Positions 28,009 through 36,781 of a stretch of 64,000 bases of DNA are shown here, in pieces (position 1 is the first letter of the stretch; each line of letters begins with the position of its first letter). The position numbers and the translations under genes are program-made. The notes beneath the pieces are model-generated. The model was given only the letters and a program-made list of their open reading frames with translations, was not told where the DNA came from and did not search any database. The stretch is from an uncultured Clostridia bacterium (GTDB lineage Bacteria > Bacillota > Clostridia > Oscillospirales > Ruminococcaceae), in contig CAMDZD010000005.1 of assembly GCA_945910815.1 (NCBI GenBank), positions 1-64,000 on the forward strand, read 5' to 3'.

Positions 28009-30138
28009 ATGAAAAAATTAACAGCCATTCTTACATCAGCATTTATGCTTACAGCATCAGTTCCGTTTGCACCGGTCAATTATGCCGTTGCAGCTGATAC
28101 AACAGCAACTGATACTGAAGTAACAACAGAAACCTATACTATTACTCTTTCCGATTCAGGAATTACTACTACTGCCGGAGCAGATATTGCTTCTGTAAGC
28201 AACAATGTCATAACAATTACTCAGCCCGGTATTTTTGAAGTATCAGGTGAAATGTCAGAAGGTCAGATTGTTGTAAACGTTGACAAGACTGCTTATCCGG
28301 ACGGTGTTGTTGAACTCGACCTCGTTGGAGTAAATCTCACAAATACATCTGATTCCCCGATTTATGTTGCATCAATCGGCGATGAATGTCAGATAGTTGC
28401 AAAAAAAGGTTATGAAAATACAATTTCAGACGGTACAAGCTATACAAATGCTGACGGAAAAATGGGTGCTATATATTCCTGTGATGACCTTAAAATAAAG
28501 GGTTCGGGAACTCTCACAGTAAACGGAAACTGCGAGGACGGTATAGTTTCAAAAAATGACCTCAAAATCTATAACGGTACTGTTATAGTAAATGCTGTTG
28601 ATGATGCTATAAGAGGAAAGGACAGCGTTACAATCGGAAATGCAGATGATACTTCTTTCGATAAGCTTAATGTTACTGTAAAATCAACAAGCGGTGACGG
28701 TATCAAATCTACTGAAACAGATACAACCACTGGAAAAGGATATATCACAGTAAACGGCGGAACTATTGATATAACTGCATATTCAGACGGTTTCCACGCT
28801 TCACAGTTCCTTAACATAAACGGCGGAGATATAAACATTGAAACAACATGTCCCGCAAATTCATCATCAGGCGGTAATACCGGTTGGGGCGGTGGAGGAT
28901 TCCCCGGAGGGTCAACTTCAACAAGTACTGATATAAGTGCAAAAGGTCTTAAAGCAGGCTGTACTGATGATACTACAAGCACAACTGTTGAGGGTACTAT
29001 AAATATTGCAGGCGGTAACATAACGATAAACTCCACAGACGACAGCGTTCACGCTACTGACATAAACATATCAGGCGGAAATATTCAGGCATCATCAGGC
29101 GATGACGGCGTTCACGCTGATGACGTTCTCACAATTACCGACGGCATTATAAATATAACAAAATCCTATGAAGGTCTTGAGGCATATGATATTGAAATCA
29201 AAGGAGGAAATATTCACGTAGTATCTTCCGATGACGGTTTCAACGCTGCCGGAGGAAATGACAATTCCGGAAATTCAAATTCAGGTGGCTGGGGTCAAGG
29301 TGGCTGGGGAGGAAGTTCCTCAACAGGTACTCTCAATATCTCCGGCGGTTATATGTATGTAAGAGCAAATGGTGACGGTCTCGATTCAAACGGAAATCTC
29401 ACTATAAGCGGTGGTACTGTAATCGTATGTGGTCCTACATCAGGCGGAAACGGCATATTCGATAAAGGTGACGGAAACTATACTCTGACATTCTCCGGCG
29501 GTACTGTATTCGGAATTGGTTCAAGTGATATGATGGAAACTCCGTCAACTTCAAACGGCAAATATACTTCATCAACTAATGTAAGTCTTCAGGCTGGTAC
29601 TCTTATTTTCGCAAAAGAGGGCAACAATGTTTTATCAGTTCTCACAGTTCCGAGCGATATTAATATGACAGGTGCAGTACAGTTCTATTCAGACAGAGCA
29701 AGCTCAAATATTCAGATTTCCTCCGGCGGAACATATGACGGATACCTTAATTCTGACGGCTACGGTGACGGCAGTACAGAAGAACCAATTGTTACAACTG
29801 TAACTTCAACTACTGCAACTACTACACAGACTACAACTACAACTGTTACTTCATCAACTGTAACATCAGGAGAAAATACAAGACCTACAAAGCCTTCACA
29901 GACAACAGCTACTTCAACTAATCCGATTGCTGGTATTAAGGGCGATGCAAACGGCGACAGCTCCGTTGATATTGCCGATGTAGTCGCCATAGCATCATAT
30001 GTAGGCGATTCAAAAACCAATATTCTCAGTGATGAGGCTATTATATGTGCCGATGTTCACAATACCGGAAACGGCATTACAGCTGATGATGCTCTTATGA
30101 TTCAGCAGTTTATTGCAAATATCATTACAGAGCTTTAA
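28009..30138 (+). CDS. Secreted Cthe_2159-like (DUF4353) beta-helix carbohydrate-binding protein with dockerin
   Basis: A protein of about 709 residues. A signal peptide (MKKLTAIL...AVAAD) is followed by a right-handed beta-helix domain of the Cthe_2159/DUF4353 family (GIFEVSGEMSEGQIVVNVD, then repeated turns ending GGxIxI), two Gly/Trp-rich inserts, a Thr-rich linker and a type I dockerin (GDANGDSSVDIADVV and DVHNTGNGITADDA). The C. thermocellum prototype is a pectate-lyase-like fold reported to bind cellulose and acidic sugars. I choose ATG 28009, preceded by AGGGG; the frame's earlier ATG at 27967 has no site. It is divergent from the atp operon and ends at a terminator. It may be a plant-wall-binding cellulosome part. 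Confidence 0.88.
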   Translation: MKKLTAILTSAFMLTASVPFAPVNYAVAADTTATDTEVTTETYTITLSDSGITTTAGADIASVSNNVITITQPGIFEVSGEMSEGQIVVNVDKTAYPDGVVELDLVGVNLTNTSDSPIYVASIGDECQIVAKKGYENTISDGTSYTNADGKMGAIYSCDDLKIKGSGTLTVNGNCEDGIVSKNDLKIYNGTVIVNAVDDAIRGKDSVTIGNADDTSFDKLNVTVKSTSGDGIKSTETDTTTGKGYITVNGGTIDITAYSDGFHASQFLNINGGDINIETTCPANSSSGGNTGWGGGGFPGGSTSTSTDISAKGLKAGCTDDTTSTTVEGTINIAGGNITINSTDDSVHATDINISGGNIQASSGDDGVHADDVLTITDGIINITKSYEGLEAYDIEIKGGNIHVVSSDDGFNAAGGNDNSGNSNSGGWGQGGWGGSSSTGTLNISGGYMYVRANGDGLDSNGNLTISGGTVIVCGPTSGGNGIFDKGDGNYTLTFSGGTVFGIGSSDMMETPSTSNGKYTSSTNVSLQAGTLIFAKEGNNVLSVLTVPSDINMTGAVQFYSDRASSNIQISSGGTYDGYLNSDGYGDGSTEEPIVTTVTSTTATTTQTTTTTVTSSTVTSGENTRPTKPSQTTATSTNPIAGIKGDANGDSSVDIADVVAIASYVGDSKTNILSDEAIICADVHNTGNGITADDALMIQQFIANIITEL

Positions 30139-30156
30139 TTAATAAAATCATAAAGA

Positions 30157-30185
30157 GGGCGGATATAAAATCCGCCCGTTTTTTG
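30157..30185. terminator. Terminator shared by the dockerin gene and the ATP-grasp operon
   Basis: GGGCGGAT, a short AT loop and ATCCGCCC are followed by GTTTTTTG on the plus strand, right between two convergent stop codons; on the other strand the stem is followed by a shorter T-run. Confidence 0.85.
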
Positions 30186-31121
30186 TTATATTTTATTTCT
30201 GATAAGCTTGAATATAACTGTACCCTCAACAATAAGCGGTGATGCAATGTGAAAGAATACAACTGATTTTTCGGGAGCAGTAATTTCTGAAATTATTTCA
30301 CATGTAAGAGGATTGAGAATTTCAGCAACAGGCTGACCCTTTTCAACAATATCTCCGGTTTTTACGGTAATTCTGCATATTCCTCCGCAGGGGGAATATA
30401 CCGGAATCATATCGGATTCATCTATGATTGAAGTGATATATCCCGAATGTACCGGATAACTTATTATTCCACGGTTTTTCATAAATCTTAAAACGGATTG
30501 GACAGCTTCCTCGGCAGCCTTTTCCCTCAGGTCATCGGTTGACTGCGTAAACAGTGAATATGCCTTTGTATTCCACAACTGCCAGTTGTAATTAAGTGTA
30601 GTGGTATCATAAGGTCTCGGAGTTCTTCTGACAGCATAGGGAAGTCCGAAATCTGAAAGCCCGTCATCAGATGTAAATTCAGTAACCATATGCTTGACAT
30701 GTGTCAGAAATCTTCCGGGCTGATAAAAGCTTGCAAGCTGTATTCCGTATTCATAACCCTGAATTTCCGAAAAAATTCCGTCTGCAATTCTCTGCGTAGT
30801 CTCTCCGAGATTATACCCCGGAAACATTCTGTTTATATCCGTGTTATCCATAGCCCAGAAACGTTTTCCGATATTCATCGAGTAATAATTCGCACATGGA
30901 ATTATCATAATCCCCTTGTCCTTTGCAATTGCACCGTGGATTTCAAGTTTTTTAAGTTCTTCAACAAGCCTTGAACATACATACATCTGCTGAACTTCAT
31001 TTCCACGCATTGCACCCATTATACATAAGGTTTTCCGGCTTGTATCCCCGAAACAGAAAGCCTTGATGTCAAGAAGTTCTCTGTAAATTGATTCAACAGT
31101 GAAAATAGTTTTTTCAATCAT
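30186..31121 (-). CDS. AstE/M14-like protein lacking zinc ligands (putative pseudoenzyme)
   Basis: A 311-residue member of the succinylglutamate desuccinylase/aspartoacylase group, paralogous to the next gene upstream. The fold motifs remain (NEVQQMYV, TDINRMFPG, and a C-terminal lipoyl-like barrel with SPCGGICRI). The key metal residues do not: the GxHGxE site reads AMRGNE (R39 replaces His), the DIHAS histidine is L129 (GIQLAS), and the catalytic Glu position is T192. It should not hydrolyse in the usual way and may bind substrate or regulate its partner (inference). Its start overlaps the partner's stop by four bases. It is the last gene of the five-gene ATP-grasp operon. Confidence 0.82.
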   Translation of the reverse strand: MIEKTIFTVESIYRELLDIKAFCFGDTSRKTLCIMGAMRGNEVQQMYVCSRLVEELKKLEIHGAIAKDKGIMIIPCANYYSMNIGKRFWAMDNTDINRMFPGYNLGETTQRIADGIFSEIQGYEYGIQLASFYQPGRFLTHVKHMVTEFTSDDGLSDFGLPYAVRRTPRPYDTTTLNYNWQLWNTKAYSLFTQSTDDLREKAAEEAVQSVLRFMKNRGIISYPVHSGYITSIIDESDMIPVYSPCGGICRITVKTGDIVEKGQPVAEILNPLTCEIISEITAPEKSVVFFHIASPLIVEGTVIFKLIRNKI

Positions 31122-32062
31122 TTTTCTGAACCTCCCTCATTCTGCCTTAAAATTCTTGCAATAAGCGAACCTCCGTATACTACCGGATATTCACGCAAGG
31201 TAAATAAAAGTCCCGAACATGGTGCAGTAACCTGTTCAGTGATTTTTGCGGTAAGGGGATTCACAACATTTCCGATTATACTGCCTTCTTCGATAATATT
31301 ACCAAAAGATGCCTCCGGAACGAAAATTCCGGCAGAGGGAGAATTTACAAATCCTACTGCACCGTCAAGAGATATAACAGGCTCTCTTACGGACGGTGAA
31401 TCAGTGTCTTTAAGAATTTCAAGATTTACAAGAAGATTAATAATTCCGTTCATAAGCTGTGAACAGTATTCCTTTGTAATTCTCATACCTACTCCCATTT
31501 CAACAACAAGGGTTTTAGTTCCCGATGAATTAAGCGAATGTGCAAGAGTAGATTCAAGCACCGTTGCCGATTCGTGAACCCATACGAAATCAACATTCAG
31601 CATTTTTGCATAGGGAACAAGCATTTCAGCAGTAGGAACGCTTATTCTTATCTGCGGGATTTCTCTTAAAAATATATTGCTTGCGTGAATGTCAATGCAG
31701 ATGTCCGAGCCTTTTATATCCTCAAGGATTTCATGTGCAATCATTTCAGGCATAGTACCCGATTCCGTTCCGGGGAATGTCCTGTTCATATCCAAATCAT
31801 AGTTTGGAATACCTCTTGTTATACTGTCAATTCCAAGGGGATTAAGTGCGGGGTAAATATCAACAGTACCGTTAAGACGGCTGATATTTTCATTAAGATA
31901 TTTTCCGAGAGCATAGCATATATACTGTCCCTCAAGCTCATCGCCGTGAGTACCGGTGACAATCGATATGCGCTTTTTGCTGTTTCCGTTTTTTATGCTG
32001 TTTTTCTGAATTTTCAGTTTTTCGTTTACTGAAAGCATAGCCTGTGCTGATGTCTTTATCAT
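31118..32062 (-). CDS. AstE/M14-like zinc deacylase (succinylglutamate desuccinylase/aspartoacylase family)
   Basis: A 314-residue protein with the intact catalytic set: zinc ligands H39 and E42 in GTHGDE, H126 in DIHAS, substrate-binding N93-R94 (DMNRTFPG) and catalytic E188 (LVVEMGVG). The C-terminal about 90 residues form a lipoyl-like barrel, as in AstE relatives. Family members cleave N-acyl or carboxy-terminal amide bonds of small amino-acid derivatives. In this operon, with an ATP-grasp ligase and a transglutaminase-like protein, it may process the peptide or amide product (inference). There is no signal peptide. It is 22 bp from the transglutaminase gene and overlaps its degenerate paralog. 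Confidence 0.87.
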   Translation of the reverse strand: MIKTSAQAMLSVNEKLKIQKNSIKNGNSKKRISIVTGTHGDELEGQYICYALGKYLNENISRLNGTVDIYPALNPLGIDSITRGIPNYDLDMNRTFPGTESGTMPEMIAHEILEDIKGSDICIDIHASNIFLREIPQIRISVPTAEMLVPYAKMLNVDFVWVHESATVLESTLAHSLNSSGTKTLVVEMGVGMRITKEYCSQLMNGIINLLVNLEILKDTDSPSVREPVISLDGAVGFVNSPSAGIFVPEASFGNIIEEGSIIGNVVNPLTAKITEQVTAPCSGLLFTLREYPVVYGGSLIARILRQNEGGSEK

Positions 32063-32084
32063 TTAAAAATAACTCCTTTGATGT

Positions 32085-32867
32085 TTAATAGACTTCTGTC
32101 AGATTCGATGTTATAAGCTGGAGCTGTCTTGTATAAGCCCCGAACATTACTCCCCTGTCAATCGAACAGTCTCCGAAATCACGTCCCTGTGAAAGTATCA
32201 GATAGTCTTCATTTACAGGGCAGTTGTTTGCAGGGTCAAAGCCGAACCACTTTTCACCGTTCCAGACTTCAATCCAGCTGTGAGTTTCACCGTCACAGCA
32301 TGCAAGACCTGCTATATATCGGCATGGTATTTTGTCAAGCCTGAGAAGTGAAAGCATGATATGCGAAAAATCCTGACAAACTCCCTTTTTAAGTGCAAAA
32401 GCCTCCGATGCCTTTGTCTTTGTATCGGTAACGCCTTTTTCATATGTAATTATATCGGAAATTTTATCCGAAAAATATGCCGTTCTGTCAAACGGAGTTT
32501 CTGCGGAGCAGTTTTCCGACAATTCAATGTAAAATTCTTTAAGAGCCTTGTCCGGAACGGTATACGCTGAATTGTAAAGATAGCATGGCATAAAATCCGT
32601 TTTAGGATTTGAAAGATTTATTTCGGCACGTCCGTTTATTTCAAAGTCAAGAAAGCGGTGTTCCTTGCTGATATATCCGGCAGTAATTGTATTTCCGAAT
32701 GAATCCATAGTGTTTCGTGTCGGTACAAAAGGGGAAATATTCATTTCACAGCTTACTGTATGCTGTGAGGGACTTTCAACAGGCATACAGCGGAGTGCAA
32801 ATGTATGGTCATGAACATAATTATCAAAAGTAAGTTTTGTTGAAAATGAAAAATTCAGCGTCTTCAT
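32085..32867 (-). CDS. Transglutaminase-like cysteine protein of an ATP-grasp operon
   Basis: A 260-residue protein with a bacterial transglutaminase N-terminal region (1-130) and the transglutaminase-like core (about 131-225). The triad is C164 (KGVCQDFSH), H196 (ETHSWIEVW) and D211 (FGFDPANN). There is no signal peptide. Such proteins associated with circularly permuted ATP-grasp and alpha-E proteins were predicted, in comparative-genomic work on amidoligases (Iyer and colleagues, 2009), to cleave or transfer peptide bonds in an unknown peptide pathway. Its ATG overlaps the alpha-E stop codon (ATGA). Confidence 0.9.
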   Translation of the reverse strand: MKTLNFSFSTKLTFDNYVHDHTFALRCMPVESPSQHTVSCEMNISPFVPTRNTMDSFGNTITAGYISKEHRFLDFEINGRAEINLSNPKTDFMPCYLYNSAYTVPDKALKEFYIELSENCSAETPFDRTAYFSDKISDIITYEKGVTDTKTKASEAFALKKGVCQDFSHIMLSLLRLDKIPCRYIAGLACCDGETHSWIEVWNGEKWFGFDPANNCPVNEDYLILSQGRDFGDCSIDRGVMFGAYTRQLQLITSNLTEVY

Positions 32868-33583
32868 GTTACTAAATCCTTTCTCTTTGAAGGTTCAAAA
32901 AGCTTTGCGAGTGCAGAAAGAACTTCATTTCTGCTGTCCGAATATCTTTCGGAATCCCTGATAATTTCCTCCATAACTGATAACTGCTTTTCATTAAAGC
33001 GGTATGGAGTATTTTCCGGAATCCTGTTCAGAACTGTGCAGAGTCTTTCAAATTCTCTTAAAATAAGCTGATAACGGTATTTAAGGCGGATATAAAGCTC
33101 AAGCCTTTCAACATACTTTCCGCAGAAGATAATATTTCTGATTTCCTCACTGTGAACATTATCCATAATACAGCCCCAGAAACTGAACATTATATCCTGA
33201 AGCGGTAAAAGAGTTACCGCAAGCCCCTTTAAAGAATTACCCTTAAGACCGTAAAGCTTATCCATAGCAAGCTGTAAGTATGCAAGAGCCTCTGTTGAGA
33301 TTTCCTCTCTTAATACAATTCCGTTGTCATAAGCTCTCTCAAGGCTGTAAGCTACTGAACATGTATTGTTTTTATCAAGGATAAAGCTCTCGAAAAAGTT
33401 TTTTGAATCTCCGTAAGTATCGGGAAGTCCGAAACATTCAAGATATTTTTTATAGTGTTCGGAATCCCTGTCTATAACTTTATCATGAAGTCTTTCAAGC
33501 GACTTCATAGTAGTAAAAAATCTTTCCGCATATCGTCCGAGCCAGTAAAGACGGTCACCATGTTCTATTGAAATATTGCTCAT
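32864..33583 (-). CDS. Alpha-E (DUF403) domain protein
   Basis: A 239-residue all-helical protein beginning RLYWLGRYAERFFTTMKSLERLHD, the family hallmark, and with the late KYVERLELYIRLKYRYQLILREFERL segment. It is shorter than typical stand-alone alpha-E proteins (about 310 residues). The family nearly always sits beside circularly permuted ATP-grasp type 2 proteins and is taken as part of the ligase complex; its chemistry is unknown. It lies 25 bp after the ATP-grasp gene and overlaps the transglutaminase gene by four bases. Confidence 0.9.
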   Translation of the reverse strand: MSNISIEHGDRLYWLGRYAERFFTTMKSLERLHDKVIDRDSEHYKKYLECFGLPDTYGDSKNFFESFILDKNNTCSVAYSLERAYDNGIVLREEISTEALAYLQLAMDKLYGLKGNSLKGLAVTLLPLQDIMFSFWGCIMDNVHSEEIRNIIFCGKYVERLELYIRLKYRYQLILREFERLCTVLNRIPENTPYRFNEKQLSVMEEIIRDSERYSDSRNEVLSALAKLFEPSKRKDLVT

Positions 33584-33608
33584 TGATTACCTCCGTAAAA
33601 TTAAATTT

Positions 33609-34922
33609 TTATCTTGACAGTACCCATGTATCTTTAAATCCTCCGCCCTGTGAAGAATTTACAACGAATGAATCGGGATTGCGTGAAAATCTTGTTAAAC
33701 CCGATGCCCATACACGTGTAGTCTCTCCCGAAAGCACAAAAGCTCTCAAATCAGCCTTACGCATAACCTGTTCACCGTTTTCAAGAATGGGCAAGTCCTT
33801 GAAATCAATAACTTCCTGTGCTATAAAACGGCGTGGCTCTCTTTTAATAGTCTGACGGAGATTTTCAATTTTCTCGTCTGAAAGGTCACTGCCGAAAATT
33901 ACACCGTAACCGCCTGCCTCCGCAACGTCCTTGATTACAAGTCTGTCAATATTTTTAAGAACGTAATCTCTGTCGTCTTCATAGAAAGGCAGATAAGTCG
34001 GGGCATTTTTAAGTATAGCGTCCTCACCGAGATAATATTTTATCATCTTAGGAACAAAGTAATAAATTCCCTTGTCATCTGCAACGCCGTTTCCGAGAGC
34101 ATTCATTATAGCTACATTTCCGGAACGGTATGCCTCCATAAGATTGGGAATACCTATAAGGGATTCCAGATTGAATGTCAGCGGGTCAAGATATTCATCG
34201 GAAATTCTTCTGTAAAGAGTGCCTACTCTTGTTTTTCCTCCCGAATATGTTTTCTGCCAGAGCATATTGTCTTCAACAAAAAGTTCATCATTCTGAACGA
34301 GTGATGCACCTGTAAGCTCGGCAAGGTATGAATGTTCAAAATAAGCGGAATTATATCTTCCGGGGGTAAGAATTGCATTTATTCCGCCTCGGTTTACGAA
34401 ATCCATAGTATCCTTTAAAAGATTTGCATAGTTTCTGTTATCGGCTACGCCGTTGGTCTTAAAAACATCGGGGGACGCCATTCTTGTAAGTTCCCTTGCT
34501 ATGAGAGGATATGAAGCTCCGGAGGGAATACGAAGATTATCTTCAAGAATATACCATTCACCGTCTTTTCCCTCAACCAAATCTATTCCGGAAATGTGGC
34601 TGTATATATTTTCCGGAGGTGTCAGTCCCTCGCACTGCGGAAGATAACCGCTTGAAATATAGACAAAATCCTCAGGAACAACTCCGTCACGGATAATATT
34701 TTTTTCGTGGTAAATATCAAAAAGGAACTTGTTGAGTGCGTCTGCTCTCTGAACAAGTCCCTTTTCAATAACTCTGAAATCATCTGCCCCGATTACTCTC
34801 GGAATAGGGTCGAAAGGAAAAAACTGTTCTTTAAACTGACCGTTTTTATATATTCCGAATTTAACGCCGTATCTGCGTAAAAGCTGATTTATTTCATCAG
34901 CATTTAAAACAGTATTAATCAC
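33609..34922 (-). CDS. Circularly permuted ATP-grasp type 2 ligase
   Basis: About 437 residues. It has the features of the DUF404/DUF407 class: FFPFDPIPRVIGADDF near the N-terminus, LEDNLRIPSGASYPL, LNPGRYNSAYFEHSYLA-like (LTPGRYNSAYFEH), VAIMNALGNGVADDKGIYYFVPKMIKYYLGE and FIAQEVIDF. ATP-grasp enzymes join a carboxylate to an amine through an acyl phosphate, so this is the likely peptide- or amide-forming step of the operon. I set the start at GTG 34922, with AAAGG upstream; the longer open frame runs through the terminator hairpin at 34971-35001. It heads the operon ATP-grasp, alpha-E, transglutaminase, AstE-like, AstE-like. Confidence 0.9.
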   Translation of the reverse strand: MINTVLNADEINQLLRRYGVKFGIYKNGQFKEQFFPFDPIPRVIGADDFRVIEKGLVQRADALNKFLFDIYHEKNIIRDGVVPEDFVYISSGYLPQCEGLTPPENIYSHISGIDLVEGKDGEWYILEDNLRIPSGASYPLIARELTRMASPDVFKTNGVADNRNYANLLKDTMDFVNRGGINAILTPGRYNSAYFEHSYLAELTGASLVQNDELFVEDNMLWQKTYSGGKTRVGTLYRRISDEYLDPLTFNLESLIGIPNLMEAYRSGNVAIMNALGNGVADDKGIYYFVPKMIKYYLGEDAILKNAPTYLPFYEDDRDYVLKNIDRLVIKDVAEAGGYGVIFGSDLSDEKIENLRQTIKREPRRFIAQEVIDFKDLPILENGEQVMRKADLRAFVLSGETTRVWASGLTRFSRNPDSFVVNSSQGGGFKDTWVLSR

Positions 34923-34960
34923 ATAAATCACGCCTTTTCTTAAAAGTAATATTTTTAAAG

Positions 34961-35002
34961 CAAAACAAAAAAGGTGCTTCAAAATAAACATGAAGCACCT
35001 TT
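34961..35002 (-). terminator. Intrinsic terminator/attenuator in the leader of the ATP-grasp operon
   Basis: On the minus strand an 11-bp stem (AAGGTGCTTCA and complement, 34971-35001) with a 9-nt loop is followed by TTTTTTGTTTTG. It may end the pst-pho transcript, but it also lies about 18 nt after the start point of the promoter at 35027-35055, so it would also stop the ATP-grasp transcript unless bypassed. Confidence 0.85.
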
Positions 35003-35026
35003 GCTTATAAAAAATATTCTGTATTT

Positions 35027-35055
35027 ATTATATATTGTGTTTTGACAGATGTCAA
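35027..35055 (-). promoter_or_regulatory. Consensus promoter of the ATP-grasp operon, with -35 inverted repeat
   Basis: TTGACA (35050-35055), 17-bp spacer and TATAAT (35027-35032) on the minus strand. The -35 is half of the inverted repeat TTGACA-GA-TGTCAA (35042-35055), a possible operator. Confidence 0.8.
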
Positions 35056-35134
35056 CAAAATTCCGGAAGTTTCTGAAAAAAATAACATAAAGCGTTTTTT
35101 TGCGAAAAATAATAATTAAAAAAGCTCTGAAAAA

Positions 35135-36781
35135 TTATAATATTACTGTTACAACAGTACCCTTTCCGGAAATGCTTTCAAGCCTGATATCTGCTCCGAT
35201 ATCCTGAACAGCATGCTTTACAATAGAAAGTCCCAGACCTGTTCCGCCTGTTTCTTTTGAATGGCTCTTGTCCACACGGTAAAAGCGTTCAAAAACACGC
35301 TCCTGATATTCAGGAGGGATTCCTATACCCGTATCGGCAACGGAAAAATATACACCTTTATCATCTTCCGATACAGTAACATTTACTTTTCCGTTTTCAA
35401 TATTGTACTTTATTGCATTGTCAATAAGATTGTATATAATTTCACTGACAAGCGGACGTATGCTTTTTATATTAATACTTTCGCCCTTAAGTGATAAGGA
35501 TATATTTTTCTTTTCTGCCGAATCCTTAAGAATATCAATATTTTCCTGAATAAGAGAATACAAATCAAATTCCTGTTCATGGAGAACTGTTCCCTCATCA
35601 AGCTGTGAAAGCTTTATTATATCATTAATAAGTGTAAGAAGTCTTGTCGCCTCGGAACGTATATTTCCGATAAATTTCGGCATATCTTCCTTTTTGACTA
35701 TTCCGGTTTCAATAAGCTCGGCACTGCCCATAATAGACTGCAAAGGGGATTTAAGCTCATGTGAAACATTGGCAGTAAATTCTCTGCGACGGTTTTCAGA
35801 ATCGATTTTTTCGGTAACGTCAAAAATCAGTATTACAAAGCCGGAAAGCTCTCCTGTATCTCTTATACAGCTTATATTAAGCTGAAAAATTCTTCCGTTA
35901 CGGTTAATCTGAACTTCGCTTGTATCATTCAGTTCAGCCTTTTCAAGAGAATGTATAATTTCGGAACTTCTTTCAATTTCTATAAATGATTTTCCTGTGC
36001 AGTTGCTTTCTGATGTAAAGAAAGATTCGGCGGAAGGGTTAAGGCTTATAATTTTCTTATTCTTTCCGAGAAGTACAAGACCTTCATTCATATTTGAAGT
36101 TATAGCAAGAAATTCATTTTTTCTCTGATTAAGTTCATTTTCCTGTAATTTTATCTGTTTCTGCTGATTTGCAATTCTGCTTAAAAACGGTGATATTTCA
36201 TCATATGCATCATTTTCGAGAGGGTTGTTCAAATCTATTGAATTAAGCGGTTCAACAATACGTTTTGAAATTCTTGATGCAAAAAAGAATGATATAACAA
36301 GTGCAACTACGAAAACTATTGCTATCGGCTGTACTATCCCGAGAAAAAGTGTCAGTACAGTAAGCTGACTTGCCGATATTCTGAGAACAGTGCCGTTGTC
36401 AAGAAGCTCCGCACAATATATCATTTTTTCAGTAAGCGTTGATGAATAGCGTTCACTTTCGCCCGCACCTGTTTCAAAAGCCTTTTTTACTTCCTCACGT
36501 TCAAGATGATTTTCCATATTTTCGGAATTACTCTGACTGTCAAACAGAATATTTCCCGATTTGTCTATCCATGTAAGGCGGTAATCTGATTTTTCAAGCT
36601 TTTCAAGATATGAAATTCCCTCTGCTTCAACGGCATTTTTTGCAAGCGAAAGCTCGGATTTAATCTGATTTTTACGCATTTCATTGAAATATTCATAAAG
36701 AACACCCATAATCAGAATAATGCTTGCAAACAGAACTGTCACGGAAGTAATACATACAGCACGGAAAATTCTTTTTGTCAT
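35135..36781 (-). CDS. phoR: Sensor histidine kinase, PhoR-like
   Basis: A 548-residue membrane kinase. Two membrane helices (about 8-30 and 147-168) enclose an outer sensor region; then HAMP-like residues, a PAS domain (FLAITSNMNEGLVLLGKNKKIISLNPSAESFF), HisKA with phospho-His in FTANVSHELKSPLQSI, and HATPase_c with DNAIKYN, ADTGIGIPPE and GTGLGLSIV. It should phosphorylate the response regulator it overlaps by four bases, at the end of a pst-phoU operon, hence PhoR for phosphate sensing. The assignment rests on architecture and context. Confidence 0.88.
   Translation of the reverse strand: MTKRIFRAVCITSVTVLFASIILIMGVLYEYFNEMRKNQIKSELSLAKNAVEAEGISYLEKLEKSDYRLTWIDKSGNILFDSQSNSENMENHLEREEVKKAFETGAGESERYSSTLTEKMIYCAELLDNGTVLRISASQLTVLTLFLGIVQPIAIVFVVALVISFFFASRISKRIVEPLNSIDLNNPLENDAYDEISPFLSRIANQQKQIKLQENELNQRKNEFLAITSNMNEGLVLLGKNKKIISLNPSAESFFTSESNCTGKSFIEIERSSEIIHSLEKAELNDTSEVQINRNGRIFQLNISCIRDTGELSGFVILIFDVTEKIDSENRRREFTANVSHELKSPLQSIMGSAELIETGIVKKEDMPKFIGNIRSEATRLLTLINDIIKLSQLDEGTVLHEQEFDLYSLIQENIDILKDSAEKKNISLSLKGESINIKSIRPLVSEIIYNLIDNAIKYNIENGKVNVTVSEDDKGVYFSVADTGIGIPPEYQERVFERFYRVDKSHSKETGGTGLGLSIVKHAVQDIGADIRLESISGKGTVVTVIL

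Noticed and set aside
28569..29036. Minus-strand open frame inside the beta-helix gene
   Set aside because: Shadow produced by Gly/Asp/Thr-rich repeats; no ribosome-binding site.
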